From contig NZ_RAQI01000002.1 in NCBI RefSeq assembly GCF_003610465.1, forward strand, positions 496,001 through 560,000: 64,000 nucleotides of DNA. The letters are read 5' to 3'. Made by a program: the position numbers and the translations under genes. This DNA comes from Xenorhabdus ehlersii. Lineage in GTDB: Bacteria; Pseudomonadota; Gammaproteobacteria; Enterobacterales; Enterobacteriaceae. Shown in pieces: positions 19,701 to 34,700 of the stretch. The notes below the pieces were generated by a model. It ran no database searches. It had not been told where the DNA came from and saw nothing but the letters and a program-made list of their open reading frames with translations. Numbering within the stretch: position 1 is the first letter of the stretch; each line of letters begins with the position of its first letter.

Positions 19701-22700
19701 GTCAAGCTCTCCCAGCCCCTGATGCGTTTTCAGTGATAGCACGTGGCTATGAAGCCCCACACGGAGAGGTGGAAATCGTTCTGGCGCAGATCTGGCAGGA
19801 TCTATTGGGATTGGAACAAGTCGGCCGTCATGACCATTTCTTTGAACTGGGCGGTCATTCATTGATGATTGTCAGCCTGATCGAACGGCTGTACAGCCTC
19901 GGCTGGCAACTTGATGTTCGCAGTGTGTTCTCTGCACCTGTCTTGACTGAGATGGCACCGGCAATTAAGGGTGATATCGACGCTTTCGTGGTGCCGCCTA
20001 ACTGTATTCCTACCGATTGCACAACCATTACGCCTGATATGCTGCCACTGGTTTCATTGACCCAAACCGAGATTGATGCCATCGTTGAAGCAACTCCTGG
20101 TGGGGTCAGCAATATACAGGATATTTATCCATTGGCACCGTTACAAGAAGGTATCCTGTTCCACCATTTGCGCCAATCCCAAGGCGACACTTATCTGTTA
20201 CAGACCCTGATTGCTTTCGAAACTCGTGAGCGTCTTGACACTTTCCTGTCCGCTTTCCAACAAATCATTGACCGCCACGATATCCTGCGTACCGCGGCCT
20301 GCTGGCAAGGATTGATAAGGCCAGTCCAGGTAGTCTGGCGCCAGGCACCGTTATGTATCAATGTCTTTACTCCTGGTACAACGGATAACGTCCTGTCTCA
20401 ACTAAGGGAACATACAAACCCGCGTCGGCATCGTCTCGATTTGAGCCGTGCTCCGCTATTCGCTGCTGATATCGCCCATGATCCGACACGGGATGAATGG
20501 TTGCTATCTTTGCGTTTCCATCATCTGGTCAGTGACCATATGACACTCGAGCTGATTTTTGCCGAAATTGCCCAAATACAACAGGGCCATGCGGATACCC
20601 TGCCGGCAACGTTGCCTTACCGCAACTTTATCGCCCGAACCTTAAGCGTGCCGGGTACTGAGCACGAAGATTATTTCCGTTCTCAATTGGCTGATATCGA
20701 CACACCGACGACACCCTTCGGTGTACTCTCAATGCAGGATGATAATGAACCGATCGTCGAAGCCCATCTCTCGCTCGATCCGACTCTGGCGGAGGCTATA
20801 CGTACTCAAGCCCGCCGTTTGGGAGTCAGTTCAGGTGTCTTGTTCCATGTTGCCTGGGCACAAGTGCTGGCACAAACCAGTGGCCGCGATGATGTGGTCT
20901 TTGGCTCCGTCCTATCAGGCCGATTACAGGGAGGAGCAGGTGCTTCCCGAATATTAGGGATGTTTATCAATACCCTGCCGATACGAATTCCCCTTGCCGA
21001 TCATCATGTGCAAGAAGTGGTGCAGCTTACCTATCACAATTTAACGGCACTACTGGAACACGAACAAGCACCATTGGCACTGGCTCAACGTTGTAGCGGT
21101 GTGGCGCAGTCAATACCGCTGTTCAGTACCATACTCAATTACCGTCACAGCCAAATCACTGAGGGCGACGAAGCTAATGTAATTGAAATACCTCAAATAG
21201 ATATGCGTATCGTTGCCATTGAGGAACGGACTAACTATCCGATTACCTTATCGGTAGATGATATGGGTATCGGTTTCCGCCTGACCGCACAAACGGTGGC
21301 AAGTATTGATCCGACACGTATAATTACTTATCTGGCGACTGCTATCAGTGGATTGGTCGATGCTTTGGCTCACAAACCACAACGATTAATTCAAGATCTA
21401 TCAATTTTGCCAGCGACAGAACAGCAACAACTGTTGGTGGACTTTAATGCCACGCAAGTGGATTTTCCACAAAACGCCTTGATCCACCAACTGTTCGAAA
21501 CCCAGGTGAAACATCATCCCGATGCAACAGCCGTCGTATTTGCAGAACAATCCCTGAGCTATGACGAACTTAACCGCCGTGCCAACCAACTGGCCCATTA
21601 CCTGATTGCGCTGGGTGTGTGTCCAGACGATCGAATTGCCATCTGTGCCGAACGCAGTCTGGAAACCGTGGTTGGTTTGCTGGCTATTCTCAAGGCTGGC
21701 GGGGCCTACGTGCCGCTTGATCCAGGCTACCCGACTGAGCGACTGGTTTATATGCTTGAGGATGCAGAGCCTGTGGTTCTGCTGACCCAGACAGCACAAG
21801 TTAGCAGGTTAAACAACCTGATACCTACGGTATTGCTTGATACACAAGAACCGTTTTGGGCGGCACAACCGACTCACAACCCCAATACACAAACACGGGG
21901 TCTGACATCACAGAATTTGGCCTACGTAATCTATACCTCTGGCTCTACCGGGCAACCTAAAGGCGTGATGGTCGAGCATCGCAATGTCCTTCGTCTCATC
22001 GCTAATAGTGGCTTTGCTGATATTGATCCGAATGACTGTGTCGCCCATTGTGCCAATATCGCTTTTGATGCCTCGACCTGGGAAATCTGGTCCGCCCTGC
22101 TCAATGGAGCCAGCCTGCATGTGGTGCGACAATCGGTACTGCTCGATCCGGCACATTTCTGCGATTCACTGATCAAGGGACGCGTCACCGCCCTCTGGTT
22201 AACGGTGGGCTTGTTCAACGAATATCTCGATAGCCTCAAACCCCTGTTTGGACAATTGCGCTATCTGCTTATCGGCGGTGATGTTCTCGATCCGAAGAAG
22301 ATACAACAGGTGCAATTGGCTGAATCTCAACCCGTCCACCTGATAAATTGCTATGGTCCAACGGAAACCACAACATTTGCTACTACCTATGCGATGATTT
22401 CTCCCATTGACGTGACGCGTTCCATTCCTATCGGCCGCCCTATTGCTAATACCCTGATTTATATCCTGGACCCACACGGCCAACCCGTTCCTCACGGTGT
22501 GATGGGGGAAATTTATATTGCCGGTGCCGGCGTAGCCCGCGGTTACCTCAATCGCCCTGAACTGACTGCCGAACGTTTCCTGACCGAATCCTTCACTTCA
22601 GCGTCAAACGCCCGCATGTACAAAACCGGTGACCTTGGCCGCTGGCTGCCCGATGGCAATATCGAATACCTCGGGCGCAATGATTTTCAGGTTAAGTTAC

Positions 22701-25700
22701 GGGGCTTCCGCATTGAGTTGGGGGAAATCGAAGCCAGACTTACCCAATGTGACGGCGTACGTGAAGCGGTAGTGATTGCCCGCGAAGATGAATCCGGGCA
22801 AAGACGGCTGGTGGCCTATCTGTTACCGCAAGAGGGAATTGAACTGGAGCCTGCTGCACTGCGCCAGCAACTCGCTCAGCATCTCGCTGAATATATGTTG
22901 CCCAGTGCTTTTGTCACGCTGGAGTCCTTCCCGCTGACGCCCAATGGCAAACTCAACCGTCAGGCCCTGCCTGCACCTCATTTATCCGCAGTGGTAGCTC
23001 GCGGCGATGAAGCCCCCATCGGTGAGATAGAAATCCTCCTGGCTCAGATTTGGCAAGATTTGCTCGGACTGGAACAAGTAGGTCGCTACGATCATTTCTT
23101 TGAGCTAGGTGGTCATTCCTTGCTTGCCGTCCAACTCATCGCACACGTACGCCAAGATTTGGCACGGGATTTGTCACTCCAGCAACTCTTTGACCAGCCT
23201 ATTTTGATGGATCTGGCTCAAACACTCACTGGCGTTTCAGCAACGACCCAGATGATGATCCCTGTTACTGATCGCAACCAGCCGTTATCTCTGTCCTTTG
23301 CTCAGCAAAGACTGTGGTTTCTGAGTCAGATCGATCAAGCAGCCAGTCTGGCCTATCATATTCCTCTGGCATTGCGCCTAATCGGTCAGCTTAATCGCCC
23401 TGCCTTAACCCGTGCATTTGACCAATTGATCGCCCGACATGAAAGCCTGCGTACCCGCTTTGTGCTGGTTTCCGGCCAACCTTATCAGCATATCGAACCG
23501 ACTGGCATTAACTTTGCCCTGTCTTACCAAGACTTACGCTCGCTAGCACCGGAAACGCACTCCGACCATATTGCTGATTTGACCGCCCTCGAAGCACAGA
23601 CGCCTTTTGACTTTACCCAAGGCCCCCTGATCCGCGGTCACCTGCTGCAACTCGCAAACGAAGAGCATGTCTTGCTGTTCACCCAGCACCATATTATCTC
23701 TGATGGCTGGTCCATCGGTGTATTGATGCATGAACTCAGCATTCTTTATCGCATTATTCTCGACAGCCAAGATATCGCCTTGCCGCCATTGCCGATCCAG
23801 TACGCCGATTATGCTGTCTGGCAGCGTCACTGGCTGCAAGAAGCGGCGCTCACGGCACAACGTGATTTCTGGCGCACTCAGCTTGAAGACGCGCCGGTCT
23901 TACTGACTCTCCCGACTGACCGACCGCGTCCAACTATACAAACTTTCGTCGGTGGTCGAGTCCCTGTGCACGTTGATGCTGGCTTATTAGCCTCACTGAA
24001 AAGGCTTGGGCAGCGCCATAACACCACCTTATTTATGACTGTGCTGAGCGCATGGGGCATCGTATTGTCCCGGCTTAGTGGGCTGGATGATATCGTTATC
24101 GGTACACCTGTCGCCAACCGCCCGCATCATGAACTTGAGGGATTAATCGGTTTCTTCGTTAATACACTGGCCTTGCGCGTCACCCTGAATGATTCCGCCA
24201 CGGTCACTGAGCTGCTCAGCCAGGTTCGCGAGCGTGCACTGGCCGCCTATGCCCATCAGGATCTGCCCTTTGAGCAGGTGGTGGAAGCGCTCCAGCCTGA
24301 ACGCAATCTCAGCTATAGCCCGATTTTCCAGGTCATGCTGGCCTTAAATAATACCCCCGCCCAGGCGCTGGCATTTCCCGATATCCAATGTATACCCATT
24401 GAACAGACGCACCCCAGCGCTCACTTTGATTTGACCTTATCACTCACTGAAACCGGAGCCGGTCTGGTCGGTGATCTGGCCTATGCAGCCGATCTGTTCG
24501 ACGCCACTACCATTGAGCGGATGGTCGGTTACTTAACCAATGTACTGACCGCCATGGCGGCAGATGAAACACAACACATTACTACTTTACCCATGCTGTC
24601 CGCATCAGAACGGCAACAACTGCTGGTGGACTTCAATGCCACTCAGGCGGATTTCCCGCAAAACGCGTTGATCCACCAACTGTTTGAGGCGCAGGCCGCA
24701 CAACATCCCGATACCCTTGCGGCTATCTGTGAAGATCAGACTCTGAGCTACGGTGAATTAAACCGCCGCGCTAATCGATTGGCCCATGATCTGATTACTC
24801 TGGGAGTACGTCCGGACGATCGGGTCGCCCTTTATGCCGAGCGCAGTCTGGAGATGGTGATCGGCTTGCTGGCTATCCTCAAGGCTGGTGGAGCATATGT
24901 GCCGCTCGATCCCATTTATCCGACCGAACGGCTGGTTTACATGGTTGAAGATGCCGCCCCGGTGGCTTTACTGACCCAAACTGTACTGGCCCGGTCAGAG
25001 TGGCTCGCTCAGTTTAACACTTTGCCCACCATCTTACTGGATAGCCACGAATCATGCCTGGCAACACAACCCTCTGATAATCCAGATGCACAGGTACTGG
25101 GGTTGGCGTCACACCATCTGGCCTATGTCATTTATACTTCCGGTTCGACCGGTCAACCGAAAGGAGTCATGATCGAACATCATAGTCTGTGCAATTTGAT
25201 CATCACTCAGCAACATGCACTGGCACTGACCCCAGATAGTCACGTTTTACAGTTCGCCTCAAACAGTTTCGATGCCAGTATCTGGGAATGTTGTATGGCT
25301 CTCGTAACGGGTGCTCGCCTCTACCTGGCCAAACGGGCCAATCTGCTGCCCGGTGCAGTATTGTCCGGCTATTTAGCAGACCATTCCATCAGCCATGTTC
25401 TCCTGTCGCCCACTGCACTCGCCGCGATGGATGCCCTGCCCGATACCTTACAAACCTTGCTGGTGGGTGGCGAAGCCTGTCCGTCAACCTTAGTCAAACG
25501 CTGGTCACCAGGACGACAAATGCTCAATGCCTATGGGCCGACGGAAATCACGGTCTGTGCTACGCTCTATTCCTGTTCCTGCGCAGAGGATAACTCAGCA
25601 GATAATCCGCCACCGATTGGCCGCCCCATAGCCAATACCCAAATCTATATCCTTGATCCCCATTATCAGCCTGTCCCGCTTGGTGTCATGGGGGAGATCT

Positions 25701-28700
25701 ATATTGCTGGTACGGGAGTCGCCCGTGGCTATCTTAATCGTGCCGAACTTACCACCGAGCGTTTCCTCGTTGATCCATTCTCTTCCAACCCCAATGCGCG
25801 GATGTACAAAACGGGAGATCTCGGACGCTGGCTCTCCAATGGTAATATTGAATACCTTGGCCGTAATGATTTCCAAATCAAGCTCCGTGGTTTCCGCATT
25901 GAATTGGGGGAAATCGAAACCCGACTCCGACAGTGCCATGGCGTGCGTGAAGCGGTGGTGCTGGCTCGTAAAGATGAAACAAATCAGAAACGTCTGGTGG
26001 CTTATCTGCTGCCTCAGGCGAACATTAAATTGGTGCCAGCCGAACTGCGCCAGCAACTTGCCCAGCATCTCGCCGACTATATGCTGCCGAGTGCTTTTGT
26101 CACGTTAACAACTTTTCCGTTAACGCCAAACGGAAAGCTTGACCATCAGGCGCTGCCTGAACCAGATTCATCTTCTATCGTGATGCGCAGCCATGAATCT
26201 CCGACTGGCGAAGCAGAAAACGCCCTGGCCCAGATCTGGCAAGAGCTATTGGGATTGCAGCAGGTCAGCCGTCACGACCATTTCTTTGAACTCGGCGGCC
26301 ATTCGTTGATGATAGTCAGCCTGATCGAAGAACTGCGCAAGCTGGGTTGGCAACTTGACGTTCGTAGTGTATTCGCCGCCCCTATTCTGACCGACATGGC
26401 CCAGGCTCTCCAGCGTGGCGCCAATACCTTTATCGTGCCACCCAACCTTATTCCAGAGGGCTGCACAGCCATCACCCCCGATATGCTGCCACTGGTTTCC
26501 CTCTCCCAGGCTGAGATTGATGCCATCGTTGATACCGTTTCTGGCGGAATGCGTAATGTGCAGGATATCTATCCATTGTCTCCCTTGCAGGAAGGCATTC
26601 TGTTCCATCATCTGTTGCAGGTACAAGGTGACACCTATTTATTACAAATCATACTTGCCTTCGATACCCGCAAACGTCTTGATGCTTTCCTGGGTGCCTT
26701 ACAGCAAGTTATTGATCGTCATGACATCCTGCGCACGGCGGTTTATTGGCAAGATCTGGCACAGTCGGTGCAAGTGGTTTGGCGTCAGGCACCGCTGACT
26801 GTCAATGTCTTTACTCCTGCCTCGACGGACGACATTCCGGCACAGTTACTGGCTCACACTGATCCGCTCCAGCACCGTATTGACCTGACTCAAGCCCCCT
26901 TATTTACGGCTGATATTGCCCTTGATCCGGCAAAAAATGAGTGGTTGCTGGCACTGCGTTTCCACCATCTGGTCAGCGACCATATGACACTGGATCTGAT
27001 TTTCGCTGAGATTACCCAAATATTACGAGGAAATGCGGAAGCTCTACCCACCACGCTACCCTATCGCAACTTTATCGCTCAGATCCTCAATGTACCGAAT
27101 TCAGTGCATGAGGATTACTTTCGCGAACAGCTCGCCGATATTGATGAGCCAACAGCGCCGTTCGGTGTACTCACTATTCCCAAAAACACGCCAAACGATG
27201 CCAAATCTGTATCTGTCGCCAAGTCCAGACTTTTACTCGCTCCTGAACTGGCTGAAGCCATTCGTGTTCAATCCCGTCGTTTGGGGGTCAGTCCCGGTGT
27301 CCTGTTCCATGTGGCCTGGGCGCAAGTATTGGCCCACACCAGCGGCCGCAATGACGTGGTGTTTGGCTCCGTGTTACTGGGCCGGCTGCAAGGCGGGGCG
27401 GGAGCTGACCGCATACTGGGGATGTTTATCAATACTCTCCCCCTGCGTATTTCTCTGGGCGGACGCACGGTAGAGGAAAGCGTGCAGGAAACCTATCAGC
27501 ATCTAACCGCTTTGCTGGAACATGAGCAGGCCCCGCTGGCACTGGCACAACGGTACAGTGGTGTGGCCCACCCCATGCCGCTGTTCACCACCCTGCTCAA
27601 TTATCGTCATAGTCAGGCTGACAGGGACGATACCATTGACACCATATGGACAGAAATGCGCCTGGTCGCGGCTGAGGAACAGACCAACTATCCCATTACC
27701 CTGTCAGTCGATGATTTAGGAGATAATTTCCAGCTGACGGCCCTGACCGTCACCGACATTGCGCCAGAACGCATCAATACCTATCTGACGACAGCCATCA
27801 GCGGTTTAATCGATGCCTTAGTTCATCATCCACAACAAGAAATCCGGGATATCCCCATCTTACCGGCGGCAGAGCGGCAACAATTGCTGGTGGACTTCAA
27901 TGCCACTCAGGCGGATTTCCCGCAAGACGCATTGATCCATCAACTCGTTGAAGTCCAGGCATTACAACGCCCCCATGCCACAGCCGTGATCTACGAAGGG
28001 CAAACATTGAGCTATGAAGCATTGAACCAGTATGCCAATCGTCTGGCTCATCATTTGATTGCCCTAGGAGTACGCCCGGATGATCGGATCGCCATCTGTA
28101 TCGAACGCAGTCTGGAGATGGTGGTCGGCTTACTGGCTATCCTGAAAGCCGGCGGGGCTTATGTCCCGCTCAATCCAGCCTACCCAACTGAACGACTGGC
28201 CTATATGCTCCAGGATGCGGCGCCAGTGGTGTTATTGACCCGGACAACACAACTAAACACGCTGCCCGATACCGTGCCGACAGTCTTACTTGATCCTTTA
28301 TTTGACCGCCAGCAGCCGATATGGGCCACCCAGCCAGCGGATAATCCCGACGTACAAGCACAGGGACTGACATCCCGTCATCTGGCCTATGTGATTTACA
28401 CGTCGGGTTCAACCGGCCAACCCAAAGGGGTGATGGTCGAGCATCGCAATGTCGTTAGCCTGATCATCAATAATGGCTTTGCCGATATCGGGCCTGACGA
28501 CTGTATCGCCCATTGCGCCAATGTCTCATTTGACGCCGCCACCTGGGAAGTGTGGGCTGGCCTGATTCATGGGGCGCGTATTCTGCTCATCCCGGAAAAA
28601 ACCCTGTTACAACCCACCCTTTTTGGTCAGTGCCTGTCATCGGAAGGGGTCAGTGCCCTCTTCCTGACCACGGCCCTGTTTAACCAATATGCAAACCTGA

Positions 28701-31700
28701 TTGGGCCAGCCTTATCCGGCTTACGGTATGTTCTTTTTGGTGGGGAGCTGGCGGATACCCGTCCGGCCATTCACCTCAGAACCGCATATCCCCCCAAACA
28801 CTTACTGCATGTCTATGGGCCAACGGAGACCACCACGTTTGCTACCGCCTATGAAATCCCGGCCATGGCAGACCAGCACGTTGACGGTAAGATCCCTGTC
28901 GGCCACCCAATCGCTAATACCCAGATTTATATTCTGGATACCCAGGGGCAACCGGTTCCCGTCGGCGTGGCGGGGGAAATCCATATCGCCGGTGACGGGG
29001 TGGCTCGCGGCTACCTGAACCGGCCTGAACTGACCGCTGAACGCTTCCTTGCCGATCCGTTCTCTTCGGAACCCCATGCCCGCCTGTACAAGACCGGTGA
29101 CCTCGGCCGCTGGCGGTCCGATGGCAATATCGACTACCTCGGCCGCAATGATTTTCAGGTCAAACTACGCGGCTTTCGTATCGAGCTGGGGGAAATTGAA
29201 GCCAAACTCAGCCAATGTGACGGGGTACGTGAAGCAGTGGTGCTGGCCCGCGAAGATGCGCCGGGGCAGAAACGGCTGGTCGCTTACCTGCTGCCGCAGG
29301 AGGGGGCTGAGCTGGTGCCAGCTGAATTGCGCCAGCAACTCTCCCTGCACTTGGCTGACTATATGCTGCCCGGCGCCTTTATCACACTGAACGCCTTCCC
29401 GCTCACACCTAACGGCAAACTGGATCGTCTGGCCCTCCCTGCGCCGGATTTAGCGGCCGTGGTGGTCCGGGATTATGCCCCTCCCGTGGGCGAAACAGAA
29501 ATTACCCTGGCCGAAATTTGGCAAGACCTGCTCGGCCTGGAACACGTCGGTCGTTACGATCACTTCTTCGAACTCGGTGGCCATTCCCTGCTGGCCGTTC
29601 AGCTGGCGGCCCGCATTCGTCAACAACTGGCCCGCGAGTTGCCATTACAGCAACTCTTTGACCAACCGCTTTTGATCGATCTGGCCCTCGCACTGACTGA
29701 TACGGCAATCATCTCTCAGGTACACATCCCCGTGGCTGACCGCAGCCAGCCGTTGCCTCTGTCCTTTGCCCAGCAGCGTTTATGGTTCCTCGCTCAGCTC
29801 GATCCGGCGGCCAGTCTGGCTTACCATATTCCCATGGCGTTGCGCCTGACCGGTCAGCTTCATCGCCCAGCCCTGACCCGCGCCCTTGACCATCTGGTCG
29901 CCCGCCATGAAAGCCTGCGTACCCGCTTTGTGCTGGTTTCCGGGCAGCCCTGTCAGCATATCGATCCGGCTGATATCGGCTTTGCCCTGTCTTACCAAGA
30001 TCTGCGCCCATTAACGCCGGACGCCCGTAGCAACCGTATTGCGGAATTAACGGATCACGAAGCACAGACGCCGTTTGATTTTATTCAAGGCCCGCTGCTC
30101 AGGGGTCACCTGCTGCAATTGACCGATGATGAACAGCACCTGCTGCTCACCCAGCATCATATTATCTCTGATGGCTGGTCCATCGGCGTATTGCTTCATG
30201 AACTCAGTATCCTTTACCGCGCCATCCTTGATGGTCAAGACGCTCCCTTACCGCCGCTGCCGATTCAGTATGCCGACTATGCGGTCTGGCAGCGTGGCAG
30301 GCTGCAAGAAGCCACTCTCACGGCCCAACGTGATTTCTGGTGTGCCCGGCTGGCCGGCGCACCGGCCTTACTAACGCTGCCCACCGACCGACCTCGCCCC
30401 GCAGTGCAGTCCTATGTGGGCAGCCGAATACCAGTCCACATTGATGCAGCATTACTCGCTTCGCTTAAAGAACTGGGACAGCGCCATAACACCACCCTGT
30501 TTATGACGGTACTCAGTGCCTGGAGCATCGTCCTCACCCGGCTCAGTGGGCAGGAGGATATTGTCATCGGTACGCCGGTGGCTAACCGCCCGCATCATGA
30601 ACTGGAAGGACTAATCGGGTTCTTCGTCAATACGCTGGCTTTGCGTATCACGCTGGATAATTCTACCTGTGTCGCTGATTTACTCGCCCAGGTGCGGGAA
30701 CACGCTTTCTCGGCCTATGCCCATCAGGATCTACCCTTTGAACAAGTGGTGGAAGCCCTCCAGCCCCAACGCAGCCTGAGTTACAGCCCAATCTTCCAGG
30801 TGATGCTGGCCTTAAACAACACGCCACAACACTTATCACTCCAGGAGCCAGCGTTACCTGATCTCCAGCTCTCTCTCGTTGAGCAGGCACACCATAGTGC
30901 ACACTTTGATTTAACCTTATCCCTGACCGAAACCGAAGCCGGCCTGGTCGGCGAACTGGCCTATGCCACTGATTTATTCGATGCCACCACCATTGAGCGG
31001 ATGGTCGGTTATCTGACAAATGTACTGACCGCAATGGTGACGGATGAAACCCAGCGGATTGTCACTCTGCCCATGCTGTCGGCATCGGAGCGACAACAAC
31101 TGCTGACCGGCTTCAATGCCGCCCGGACGGATTTCCCACAAGCGGCACTGATCCACTCACTGTTTGAAGTGCAGGCCACACAGCACCCTGAAGCTATCGC
31201 TGCCGTATTTGGGGAGCAAACGATCAGCTATGGTGAGTTAAACCGCCGTGCCAATCAGTTAGCGCATTATCTGATCACGTTGGGAGTACGTCCGGACGAT
31301 CGGATCGCGATTTGTGTCGAACGCAGTCTGGAAATGGTGATCGGCTTACTGGCAATTCTCAAGGCAGGTGGTGCCTATGTGCCGCTCGATCCGGTCTACC
31401 CCGCCGAACGCCTGGCCTATATACTGGAAGATGCCGCTCCGGTGGCTTTACTGACCCAAACCACATTATGCGACAAACTGAACAGCCCCTTGCCTGTGGT
31501 TTTGCTGGACAACCCTGAACCAGGCCGGGCAACACAACCGACTGACAATCCAAACGTTCAGGCGCTGGGCCTGACATCCCGTCATCTGGCCTATGTGATT
31601 TACACGTCGGGATCGACCGGAACACCGAAAGGTGTCATGGTTGAGCACGCCAATGTCACCCGCCTGTTAGCCGCCACACAAGCCCGTTTTCAGTTTGATG

Positions 31701-34700
31701 ACCAGGATGTCTGGACGCTGTTCCACTCGTTTGCTTTCGATTTCTCCGTCTGGGAATTGTGGGGGGCGTTGGCTTACGGTGGCCGGCTGGTCATTATCTC
31801 AGCAGAATGTGCCCGTTCACCGCAGCTATTCTATTCGCTATTGTGCCGTGAACACGTCACAATATTGAACCAGACCCCCAGTGCTTTTCGTCAATTAATT
31901 TCCGCCCAAGATACGACTGCACATACGCTGCGGTGCATTATTTTTGGCGGCGAAGCCCTGGAATTATATACCCTGGCTCCGTGGGTGGAGCGCAACCCGA
32001 CGGCACAAACCCGTCTGGTCAATATGTATGGCATCACCGAAATTACCGTTCATGCCACCTACCGGGAGCTAACCGAAGCTGATATCCACTCAAGGCAGGG
32101 CAGTTTGATTGGTCAGCCGCTGGCAGATCTGCGGATCTATATTCTCGACGCCTACGGCCACCCCGTACCGCTTGGCGTGGCGGGCGAAATCTATATCGCT
32201 GGGGCCGGAGTCGCCCGGGGCTACCTGAACCGCGCTGAACTGACGGCCGAGCGCTTCCTGACCGATCCATTCTACCCGGACTCGGCTGCCCGCCTGTACA
32301 AGACCGGTGACCTCGGCCGTTGGCTGCCCGATGGCAATATCGAATACCTCGGCCGCAATGATTTTCAGGTCAAACTGCGCGGCTTTCGTATCGAACTGGG
32401 GGAAATCGAAGCCCAGCTCACCCAGTGTGACGGGGTACGGGAAGCGGTGGTGCTGGCCCGCGAAGATGAGCCAGGCCAGAAACGACTGATCGCCTACTTA
32501 CTACCGCAGGCGGGGATTGAACTGGTGCCCGCTGAACTACGCCAGCAGCTTGCCCAGCATCTGGCTGACTATATGCTGCCCAGCGCCTTTGTCACCCTGG
32601 ACACTTTCCCGCTGACGCCCAATGGCAAACTTAACCGTCAGGCCCTGCCAGCCCCGGATTTATCCGCAGTGGCCACGCGCAGCTACGTCCCCCCCGTCGG
32701 TGAAACAGAAATCGCCTTAGCCCAAATCTGGCAAAAACTTTTAGGGTTGAAACAGGTCAGTCGCCATGACCACTTCTTTGAACTCGGCGGCCATTCGCTG
32801 ATGATTGTCAGTCTGATCGAAGAGTTGCGCAATCTGGGCTGGCAGCTCGACGTGCGCAGCGTGTTTGTCGCGCCGATCCTGGTTGCGATGGCCCAGGCTA
32901 TCCAGCGTGAGGTCAGCCCCTTTGTTGTGCCCCCCAACCGTATCCCCAAAGATTGTATGGCTATCATCCCCGATATGCTGCCTCTGGTTTCTCTCTCCCA
33001 GGCTGAAATTGATACCCTCGTTGAGAAAATCCCAGGCGGCGCTAGTCAGGTGCAGGATATCTATCCGCTCGCGCCGTTACAGGAAGGCATTCTGTTCCAT
33101 CATCTGTTACAGACACAGGGGGATAATTATCTGCTGCAAAGCTTGCTCGCGTTCGATACCCGTGATCGCCTCAATGCCTTTTTAACCGCACTGCAACAGG
33201 TCATTGACCGCCATGATATTCTGCGTACCGCCGTCTACTGGCAAGAGCTGGCTCAACCGGTACAGGTAGTTTGGCGTCAGGCACCGCTGACAGTTAATGT
33301 TTTCAATCCCATCACGGTTGACGACAACGTGGTTGCTCAACTCAGGAGTCATACCGATCCACGCAGGCACCGTATTGACCTGAATCGCGCCCCGCTGTTT
33401 ACCGCCGATATTGCCCATGATCCAGCCCAAGATGAGTGGTTGCTGGCGCTACGCTTCCATCATCTGGTCAGTGACCATCTGACACTGGCGCTGATTTTTG
33501 CAGAAATCGCGCTTATCTTGCAGGGCAAAACGGAGAGGCTGCCAGCGGTATTGCCTTACCGCAACTTTATCGCCCAAATCCTGGCTACCCCGACCGCTGA
33601 TCATGAGGCTTATTTCCGTACCCAACTGGCGGATATTGATGAACCCACGGCGCCCTTTGGTGTACTCAAGGTTCACCCTGACAACGACCGCGTGACTGAG
33701 GCACGCCTCCCTATCGCCCCCGATCTGGCCAAAGCCATCCGTACTCAGGCGCGTCGTTTCGGGGTCAGTCCGGGTGTCCTGTTCCATGTCGCCTGGGCCC
33801 AGGTACTGGCACAAACCAGCGGCCGTGATGATGTGGTGTTTGGCTCCGTGCTATTGGGTCGCCTGCAAGGTGGCGCGGGGGCCGAGCGAGTATTGGGTAT
33901 GTTCATCAATACGTTACCAATGCGAGTTTCCCTGACTAATTACACTGTTCAGGAAGTCGTACGAAACACCCACCACGGTTTGATGATGTTACTGGAACAC
34001 GAACAGGCTCCATTGGCGCTGGCACAACGTTGCAGTGGTATGCCACAGTCGATACCGTTATTTAGTACTTTATTGAATTATCGTCATGGTCAATCTAGTG
34101 AAACCGAGGCGGTTGATACCATTTGGTCAGGTATACGTACTTTAGCCGCAGAAGAACGTACTAACTATCCCATCACCCTGTCAGTGGATGATTTAGGTGC
34201 CAGTTTCCAGTTGATCGCTCAAACAGCAGCCGATATCGACCCAACCCGAATAACCCACTATCTGGTCACCGCCATCAGCGGTTTGATTGATGCTTTGGTT
34301 GATGATCCACAACGGTTAGTTCAAGACATATCAATCCTGCCCGCCACAGAGCGCCAGCAACTACTGGTAGATGTCAACGCTACACAAACAGATTTTCCGC
34401 AAGACAAGCTGATTCATCAATTGTTCGAAACTCAAGTGGTGCACCATCCCGATACCATCGCTGTCGTATTTGAAGGGCAAACACTCAGTTATGGTGAACT
34501 CAACTGCCGTGCCAATCAGTTGGCTCACCATTTGATTTCATTGGGAGTGCACCCGGATGATCGGGTCGCAATCTGTATCGAACGTAGTCTGGATCTCATC
34601 GTAGGCCTGCTCGCTATCCTCAAAGCCGGCGGGGCTTATGTACCGCTCGATCCCACCTATCCGACCGAACGGCTGGCTTATATACTTGAAGATTCAGAAC